DNA of 64,000 nucleotides, from NCBI GenBank assembly GCA_017163975.1, contig JAFFSR010000351.1:2997501-3061500 (forward strand). Direction: 5' to 3'. How positions within the stretch are numbered: position 1 is the stretch's first letter; every line of letters starts with the position of its first letter. Origin of the DNA: Anastatus disparis (lineage: Eukaryota; Arthropoda; Insecta; Hymenoptera; Eupelmidae). The position numbers and the translations under genes are program-made. Positions 57,803 to 64,000 of this stretch are shown piece after piece. The notes under the pieces were generated by a model, which worked only from the letters and a program-made list of their open reading frames with translations, searched no databases and was not told where the DNA came from.

Positions 57803-58105
57803 TCAAAAAATTTTACAGTTTCTTCTGAGTCGTTCAAGATGATATTTTGAGATGGGTGGGAAACCGTAACTGTTAAAATACGTTCCGTATCCATTTTTAT
57901 CGATGAACATGGCCACCCAATATATACCAGGTCTTGTATGATCATCGGTACTACGCACTACCGCGACCAGTGTTATTAATACATTCAGAATTCGATCTGC
58001 TGCGTATACGCCAATTGTTTTGGCTTTCAACCCTTCTAGAGCTCTCTTTCTTTGGCTGGTATTCATTTGTATTATTTTCTTGTGTTGAACTACAACCCTC
58101 ATCAC
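57803..58105 (-). pseudogene. PRO: Polinton adenovirus-type protease, N-terminal part
   Basis: On the minus strand IGVYAADRIL is followed by TDDHTRPGIYWVAMFIDKNG, YGTYFNSYGFPPISKYHL and RRNCKIF, the region around the catalytic histidine of Polinton adenain-like cysteine proteases, where the usual pattern is H..PG.HWV..F.D..G....FDS.G.PP. Here the residue before WVA is Y rather than H, which would cost the catalytic histidine. Immediately after, the LTR element is inserted; the cysteine part follows at 48853. The frame of the larger upstream ORF (57951-58469) runs into this region shifted, so there is also a frameshift. Confidence 0.75.
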
Positions 58106-58469
58106 TACTTGCGTATTCTATGGTTTTATCGTCGTCGTCGTCGTCGTCGTCCTCTACCTCATCGACCCCTGTAAAAGCGGCACCTGACCCGAATCTCACA
58201 ACACTATTTTTCTTGTAGGCAACTTTTTGAAGAGAGTCGTCAAAGAGTTCGCTACTTTTTTTAGACAAATTTTGTTGAGATTCTTGAGGGAGTAGTGAAT
58301 AAAGCCACTCTCTCAATAGATGTGATCTCTGCATAGCACAATACTCCTTTTTATGGAGGTTATCTTCACAGGCGTGAAAGCAGCATACTTTTTGAGAAGA
58401 GAATTGTCTTTGTAAGTCGGTGAAGCCCGTTGTAGTGTAATCTTCTATGTTTATAACGTTACGGGCCAT
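57951..58469 (-). pseudogene. Polinton ORF upstream of the protease core, acidic
   Basis: This is a 172-codon frame beginning MARNVINIEDYTTTGFTDLQ. It has three or four cysteines early (KVCCFHACEDNLHKKEYC) and a run of eight aspartates (about 58120-58150, a GTC repeat on the plus strand). It overlaps the protease core in another frame at its 3' end. It is probably the N-terminal extension of the protease ORF, put out of frame by an indel, or a separate small gene. Function unknown. Confidence 0.5.
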
Positions 58470-58627
58470 GATTCCACGGTTTGCGTCAGAAAAAAAGTGA
58501 AAATATCTAGTTCGCTCTTTATACCTGCACCACTACACGCGTGTAGAAAAACCATTTAAAAAAAAATGATTTATTTAGGTCCAAAAATGTCGGATACGCT
58601 TCTCAATACTTTCTTCTTTCGCCTTAA

Positions 58628-59008
58628 GAGGAGGTCACGTATCTCTGTCCTTTTCTAATTAAAAAATTGAGTTTTTTACAGAAACTAATGACTTTAGCAA
58701 AAAATGAAGAGAAAGCCGCATCTCATAATAAAAAAAGCAATATTTTCTTTGATAAGAAAGAATTAATTTTATTGCTTCGTTTTCAAGAAAACCTTGAAAA
58801 AATTAAATCATAGAGGTTAGCGTGGACAATTCGGTTTTCCAAAGTTTTCTTGAGAACGAAGCAATAAAATTAATTTTTTGTTATCAAAGAAAATATTGCT
58901 TTTTTTGATACACAATGCGGCTTTCTCTTCATTTTTTGATAAAATTATTAGTTTTTGTGAAAAAATCATTTCTTTGATTAGAAAAGGACTGAGATACGTG
59001 ACCTCCTC
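58628..59008. mobile_element. 381-bp fold-back MITE, second copy
   Basis: It has the same length and ends as the copy at 3062-3442 and TTAA on both sides (58624-58627 and 59009-59012). The two copies differ at scattered positions but keep the palindrome. It lies between the acidic ORF and the pX-like gene of the Polinton. Confidence 0.85.
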
Positions 59009-59012
59009 TTAA

Positions 59013-59487
59013 TGTTTTCTTTTTCTTGCCTATACCACGCCTATTTCTTTCTGTTTGTCTTCTTCTTTCTTCTCATGCTCGATGTGTTGTGTGCGGAAAC
59101 ACGAGCTCGCGTTGACTGTCGTTTGCGCTTAGCAGTAACAACTTTATATCTTCTACCTTTCATAATATTGGAAATTTTATTAGCAGCTTTTCTTCTTAAA
59201 TTTCAGCCCGACTCTCGAGCACGCGTGTTGACAGACTCTTTAAAATTCGCTCTCTTATTCGACACGACGTCTAGCACGTTTAAGCCTGTTCGGACGGCTT
59301 CTTTGCCTACTGCTTCGGCCCCACTGGCAAGAAATGGCACAATTTTCCTAAATAATCTTTCAAAAAAGCTACCAATTCCAGAGCCTCTTTGAAACGTTGA
59401 ACCAGAGTAAACGTTTTTAATACCGCTCCCACCACCGTCAGCCTGCTCGTTGTAGTAATAAATATAATAACTCATATCGTTATGCAA
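59013..59487 (-). pseudogene. Polinton pX-like small capsid-associated protein
   Basis: It starts MHNDMSYYIYYYNEQADGGG (the true start is probably the second Met), has a Gly-rich stretch with GGGSG, then FERLFRKIVPFLASGAEAVG and KEAVRTGLNVLDVVSNKRA. Small proteins with Gly-Gly sites plus such an amphipathic helix are typical of Polinton-type elements and recall adenovirus pX/pVI, which are cut by the adenovirus-type protease. After a stop at 59203 the frame continues in degraded form with lysine-rich sequence to the MITE. It follows the minor-capsid-like gene by a few bases. Confidence 0.65.
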
Positions 59488-59488
59488 T

Positions 59489-60240
59489 TAACGACTACGC
59501 TTGAAATGAAGCGTAACCGTCAGCGTTTTATACTCAAATGGTATTTTACGCCCATGTTGATCTCTTATGTCGATAACAATATTTCAAAAGGTATGATGTA
59601 GTAGAGGTATGTATCGAATCGGTGCAAACTGTTTGACAACGGTTGATCCGAAATTGTACTTTGAATTTTTCAGGGCCACAATGCGTAAAAGTGCCGTTTC
59701 CGTACCACCATCTGCATAAGGTTCGCATATGTCTGTGTAAACGTAAAGCTGATCGGGTGACTCGTTCGAAACCAGCTGGTCTATTGCTCAAATTTATACT
59801 TGTTCTTGAGTAAGAAGTGACAAGAGTTTCTGTTTCTCTGTGGACAATATCTTCAAATCCAAAAATTCGACGAATGTTTTCGTTGAAAGTCGTGTAGTGC
59901 GGCTCTTCGCAATTGCAAATCCTTTCTAAGGTGTAATAACCTTTCTGAAACTCAGTCGGTTCAAGCTTCTGATGTTCACGTGCCTCGTGTACTTTATTTA
60001 TTTTTTCCGCAAGCTGTATACTATGTGAGGAAAATTACAAAACCTGTTATTTTTCGAAACTTTGGGCTTAGCGCTTCCTAATTTGAAAGTATAATAAGCT
60101 TCAGGTTCTTGAATATTTATAATAGTACAGAATACGTGCATTTCAGCTAGACTGATCTGCCAGTTACCGATTAATCTTATTTCATAAATGAGTGGTAAAA
60201 CAAGTAGTCGTACTGTCGAGAAAATAGCGCATACTACTGT
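59489..60240 (-). pseudogene. Polinton minor-capsid (penton-like) protein, broken
   Basis: The minus strand reads TVRLLVLPLIYEIRLIGNWQ, ISLAEMHVFCTIINIQEPEA, then frameshifts, and YVYTDICEPYADGGTETALL, STVVKQFAPIRYIPLLHHTF and GRKIPFEYKTLTVTLHFKRS before the stop at 59489. These blocks are those I remember from the minor-capsid or penton-like proteins next to pX in insect Polintons. At least two frameshifts or stops break it. Start not determined. Confidence 0.65.
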
Positions 60241-60249
60241 TACTCGGTA

Positions 60250-61075
60250 ATATTAATCAAAAATCATCTAGATTATCCATTCTTTCCAAATTCTCTTAAC
60301 GTCTGATGCTTTTATCCAAGAATTAAATTTATCTGGATATCCTTTCCACTTTACAAATAGCTGTTTTTTATTTCCGCTCCCTTTGGTCTAAAGAACGCGT
60401 TCAATCTTAAAATTTTGATCTTCCAGCAGTCGCTGTGAACCTACAGGAGACAATTCTTCTGCATAGAAAAAACCGTCCTAGTAAATCTTGTAACTCGTAG
60501 GTATAAAGATTTTGTCTGATAGAGAAGCGTTTAACTTTAAATACTTCCTTGCTACAATTCTTCTCAAATCCTTTCGCAAAGGTTCCCTTAGAGCGACTGA
60601 TCCTCACGTAGTCACCAACCTCGTATTTACAGTCTATTATTTGTCTTTGATTTTTTCTTTGCAGAGGAGCGCGCCTCTGTAAATTCGCTCGTGCCGCAGC
60701 CACGTTATATAAATTAATCTCTGAAAGTTTTATCTTTACGCTTGAACGGACTGTATTGTTGTATGCATAAACTATCTTTTGTATTACATCGATGTACCTA
60801 TGTGTATAGCGATATATGAAATATCTCCAAACACGTTCCTTAAGAGTTCGATTAAGACGTTCTACCATTGCCGCCTTAATGTCCGCATTTCTTGCCACTC
60901 TAAACTGTATGATATATTTTTTAAGAGTATTTTGCAAACCTGCTCCAACAAACTCTTTATCTTTGTCAGTTCGTAAGTAAACAGGTGTACAACCATTGGC
61001 TCGCTTAAGAATCTTCTCTAATGTAGCTGATACAGTATGCGCTGTTTTATCCCGCAATGGTTTAGCCTGTGGGCA
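60250..61075 (-). pseudogene. INT: Polinton integrase with C-terminal chromodomain
   Basis: From AKPLRDKTAHTVSATLEKIL the minus strand gives the second half of the retroviral-like core: YLRTDKDKEFVG with the second Asp and AAMVERLNRTLKERVWRYF with the Glu, then the C-terminal module YEVGDYVRISRSKGTFAKGF. A frameshift at about 60465 moves the end into another frame, where YAEELSPVGSQRLLEDQNF leads into a chromodomain (FKIERVL, stop, LFVKWKGYPDKFNSWIKASD). The first catalytic Asp is lost because a plus-strand LTR element begins at about 61080. Integrase with a chromodomain is a hallmark of Polintons. Confidence 0.85.
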
Positions 61076-61079
61076 CATA

Positions 61080-61352
61080 CACATAGAAATGTGTAGAGTA
61101 TATGTAAGCGCCACGCGCACCCTGCGGTGCGCAAGCTAGCGACGGCAAGTAAGCCGAGACTAGTAGATGCCTGCGAACTGGTAAGACACAGCGTGCTCAA
61201 CCTCTGACAAGATAAGTCTCTTTTGTTCACCTTGTACTCTCAGGTAATATTAAGCAGCAAATAAAGACAAGGCCTTTATTGTGATTCCAGAGTCTGGTTA
61301 TTTCACCATCCTCTACCTCATCTTCCTTGTATATTGTGCCCAGAGGCACACA
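61080..61352 (+). repeat. 5' LTR of a plus-strand Gypsy element (left edge approximate)
   Basis: The LTR ends in GGCACACA at 61352 just before the primer site. It contains AATAAAGACAAGGCC (61261), a good polyadenylation context. The left edge is near TGTGTAGAGTATATGTAAGC, where Polinton integrase coding stops, but the exact base is not certain because the 3' LTR is outside the window. Confidence 0.65.
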
Positions 61353-61353
61353 G

Positions 61354-61370
61354 TGGTGACCCCGATGACC
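61354..61370 (+). other. Primer-binding site of the plus-strand element
   Basis: TGGTGACCCCGATGACC lies one base after the LTR end. Confidence 0.8.
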
Positions 61371-62928
61371 AACGAGAGGAAAAGGAGCGGCGAGGCAGCT
61401 AGCAGCGACCGGAAGGAAGCGAGCAAAGGCGCCTGAAGCAACGCGTGGTTTTCGTAAAGAAAAAGGTAAAATTTCTGACTACACGTGGCCGCGAACAAAG
61501 AGCTTAGTCTTTTATAAAATACATAATAAAATAATTTTTTTCTTGTAAAATAGAAACAAAATTTTCTTTCAGAAAATAGAAGAGAGACGATAATCTCTAA
61601 TAAAAATAAAATTAAATTAAAATAGCTTGTGATGCTCAGTGCGGTGGAGCATAAATAACAAAAAATTTTTTTGTAAAACTAATAGCGATCTTGCGTTTTC
61701 TACTAACATAGTTATAAGTTAATAATAAAATATAAATAAAAGTGAGAAGCTGAATCTTTTCGCGATTTACGCAGGCGAGTGGTAATTGGGTTTTCTTTCT
61801 TTTTTATTTTGGGTGGTTATGAGCGCTTCAGGTAAAAGGGAGAGTGCCACTCCAAAGGACTTGTCCTCTAATCTGGCACTCAAACGGACACCTTGAGGTT
61901 GCTCAAAAAGAGAAACCAATAGTAATTAGTAATAATTAATATTTTTTTTGCGATTGCCTGTGTGGATCGGGGGGAGTAATAGGTAAAAACATAATCATAC
62001 CACGTGCAAAAAGCACGAAAAATATATATATTTCTTAAGTGCAAAAGCACGTAGAACACATATAAGCACGGAAAATACACATTCTTCCCACGTGCTAAAG
62101 CATATATATATATGTGTGTATAAAGAATATAGGGTTTTATGGTGTGCAAAAAGCACGGAAAAAGGCATATAAAAAAGAGTAGCCTTGATTGTGCGGGTAT
62201 ATAAAAGAGATAGTAAAAATCGCGAATATATGTGTGCGTAAGAAAAATTTTAGAAAATCGCGAATATAGGTGTGCGTAAAAGAAATTTTAGAAAATCACG
62301 AATATACGTGGCGTGTAAGAAATTTTGAAAATCGCGAGTGTTGTATGTAAAATATTCGAACTGAAAATCCTAGAAACCGTTAGGACGCGAAAATGAAAGT
62401 TTGTTTTTCTTTTAAACAAAGCGAAGTGGCTTAAGGTTAAATGTTGTGTGCGCGTAAATAAAGTAGAGTCGCGAAAGTAAATAGACAAGTCCTTGAAGAA
62501 GATTAAATAACGTTTATTAAAATAAAGAAAGATAAACAGAGCGCACACATCATCGAAGTTAGTATTGTTTTTGAAGGTTATTGTAATGGAAATTAATAAT
62601 CGTAATATTTTAAGAAATTTAAATTGTACATAGCGAGTTTGACTATCCGATAGTAATTGCTATTTATTTATTTGTTAATTTATTTTATTGTATCGTATCA
62701 ATTTATTATTTTAATTTATCTGACTTATTTATTTACGTATTTTATTTATATTTTTTAATAGTTTTGTTCTATGATTTTGTTTTATTTAATTTATTTCGTG
62801 AAGTCACATATATTTTTTTTTAACAATCTACTCAAAAAGAAAGAAAAGACTGATAAGTGTTAAAAGAAATAGATAGGATAGCTCGCTATAAGAAATCGTT
62901 TATAGGACATAACCTTAAATCGAGACAA
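61371..62928 (+). other. Leader of the plus-strand element
   Basis: It has no long gene. A 25-codon ORF at 61819-61896 starts MSASGKRESATPKDL, like the start of gag in related elements, and may be a truncated gag start or an upstream ORF. Small hairpins of the form GTGC-A-rich-GCAC recur at 62003, 62039 and 62144. A tandem repeat of about 38 bases lies at 62215-62340. Confidence 0.55.
62215..62340 (+). repeat. Tandem 38-bp repeats in the leader
   Basis: Three full units and a partial one of AAAATCGCGAATATAYGTG followed by TGCGTAAGAAATTTTAG-like sequence follow head to tail, with a few changes between units. Confidence 0.8.
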
Positions 62929-64000
62929 ATGAATAGTTTTAAAAGTGATAATATCGAAATGAAGGACGGAAAAGAGAATGATAGCGAAACGAGTGAAGCA
63001 GAATACGTGTCAACGGTACGTAATAGTACGCCGAAAAAAAATGAAAAAGATAATGAACGCGATCGGTATAGAGAACAAATAGATTTTAATAGAATGTACG
63101 CGTTAGGAAATAACAGTTTAAAAGGAAACGACGGATTAGAAGAGGTATTAATTAAAGAAACAAGAAAAATAGACGAACAGTATAAACGGAAGTTCGAAGA
63201 ATTAAAGAATTATTACGAAAATAATATGCAGTCTTTGAAGAAAAAAATAGAAACGTTAGAGGGAGATAGTAACAGACAAAAGGCGTACGGAAATAACGCG
63301 ATGCATACAGACGACAACACCCGCGCGCAAAGGTTAGGCGGAGATATCCAAGCAAAGGATAATAGCTTAGAGTTCCAACAATTAGCACAGGGTAGCTTGT
63401 TGCAATTCCGGCAGATTAATTTTCCCTTTTGGAAACACGATCCGGAAACGTGGTTTGAACTGTTCGAAAAACAAATGCAATTACAGAACGTAAATGAGGA
63501 TAGTGTAGGTTTTATGCTGTTGATCGCGAATCTAGATGGAGACGTAGTTCGCGAGACATCGAACTTAGTTAAAACATTGAAAAACGGACAAAGATACAAC
63601 GGTATAAGCGATTTTTTATTAGAGAAATACGGACAGTCACAAGAGGAGCGTTTTAATAGGTTATTTAGAAAATGTCGTGAGCAAGAAAAACCCTCCGACT
63701 TCCTAAGGGAAATGTTAGACGTAGCAGGCCAAAATATAAAAAGAGAGGTTATCTTAAAAGCCTGGAAATATAATCTACCCCCAAAAATAAAAAAGATTTT
63801 GTTAGGCGAAATAAAGCTACGAAATGAATCATCCATGGTAAACCATGCCGATGAAATTTATAAAAATGAACTTGGAGAGGTCGGTAAAGTAGGAAATGTT
63901 AACGCAGTTGACCATACGTGGGTAGATACGTCGCATGATAATCAGCCGGGTATAGGTAAAGTAGATAGGGTAGGTAATGTAGGAAAAATTAATTTAGATG
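62929..64000 (+). CDS. gag: Gag of the plus-strand Gypsy element, partial
   Basis: An open frame of 357 codons runs from ATG at 62929 off the window end. The N-terminal 130 residues are polar and coiled-coil-like (KIDEQYKRKFEELKNYYEN). The capsid follows: INFPFWKHDPETWFELFEKQ, DSVGFMLLIANLDGDVVRET, YNGISDFLLEKYGQSQEERF and REQEKPSDFLREMLDVAGQN, closing with WKYNLPPKIKKILLG. This is the standard pattern of insect Ty3/Gypsy gag (PxxW...QF.., SQEERxxxL, PSxFLRxM). The frame is intact, so the element may be recent. Cysteine-rich end and pol would lie beyond 64000. Confidence 0.88.
   Translation, partial: MNSFKSDNIEMKDGKENDSETSEAEYVSTVRNSTPKKNEKDNERDRYREQIDFNRMYALGNNSLKGNDGLEEVLIKETRKIDEQYKRKFEELKNYYENNMQSLKKKIETLEGDSNRQKAYGNNAMHTDDNTRAQRLGGDIQAKDNSLEFQQLAQGSLLQFRQINFPFWKHDPETWFELFEKQMQLQNVNEDSVGFMLLIANLDGDVVRETSNLVKTLKNGQRYNGISDFLLEKYGQSQEERFNRLFRKCREQEKPSDFLREMLDVAGQNIKREVILKAWKYNLPPKIKKILLGEIKLRNESSMVNHADEIYKNELGEVGKVGNVNAVDHTWVDTSHDNQPGIGKVDRVGNVGKINLD

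Noticed and set aside
59012..59392. 126-codon plus-strand frame
   Set aside because: It is the shadow of the pX-like gene on the other strand.
63213..63836. 207-codon minus-strand frame
   Set aside because: It is antisense to the open gag frame on the plus strand, whose capsid motifs are clear.

Overview
This 64-kb window is a dense graveyard of transposable elements from an AT-rich arthropod genome. An insect is most likely, and an ant or wasp is my best guess from the mix of an env-bearing Gypsy element, Polinton genes, palindromic DNA transposons and long microsatellites. I recognise no ordinary single-copy host gene. The only host-type protein domain is a VRK-family kinase that now sits inside an LTR retroelement.

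Region 1 (about 1-36.2 kb, minus strand) is one decayed Ty3/Gypsy provirus: gag with a chain of zinc knuckles, protease, RT, RNase H, integrase, then an env-like glycoprotein resembling the chuvirus-type glycoproteins carried by insect LTR elements. Later insertions shattered it: a tRNA-headed SINE-like piece in env, a 381-bp TTAA-flanked fold-back MITE between pol and env, a 3.5-kb DNA element with 1.42-kb inverted arms in integrase, a CGCTATWACGAGC-ended element in gag, and an inverted duplication in gag. A 19.2-kb LTR element (4259-23480, plus strand) also sits in integrase, inside an older insertion. This giant has 1.9-kb LTRs that differ by one T as far as I can see, a TCCCC target duplication, a primer site, a polypurine tract and a single short gag gene. 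It has no pol, and a 14-kb leader that may be an intron.

Region 2 (36.3-46.6 kb) is simple-sequence and satellite DNA: TA, GT and TCCGTC arrays, a TTAGCTGAAA minisatellite, about ten copies of a degenerate 165-bp tandem repeat, fold-back elements, and a candidate type III hammerhead ribozyme (42237-42308, minus).

Region 3 (about 46.7-61.1 kb, minus strand) is a broken Polinton/Maverick: integrase with a C-terminal chromodomain, a minor-capsid-like gene, a small pX-like protein, an adenovirus-type protease and a further Polinton-type ORF. The protease gene is split by an 8.9-kb Gypsy-type LTR element (48859-57796; ATTCC target duplication). Directly after integrase, in the same frame and separated only by a UAG codon, that element encodes a VRK-like kinase with its catalytic residues in place. 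No AUG precedes the kinase core, so a Pol-kinase fusion made by stop readthrough (or a former direct fusion) is the simplest reading.

Region 4 (about 61.1-64 kb, plus strand) is the 5' end of another Gypsy element, inserted in the N-terminal part of the Polinton integrase. It has an LTR, a primer site, a leader with tandem repeats and an open gag frame that runs off the window.
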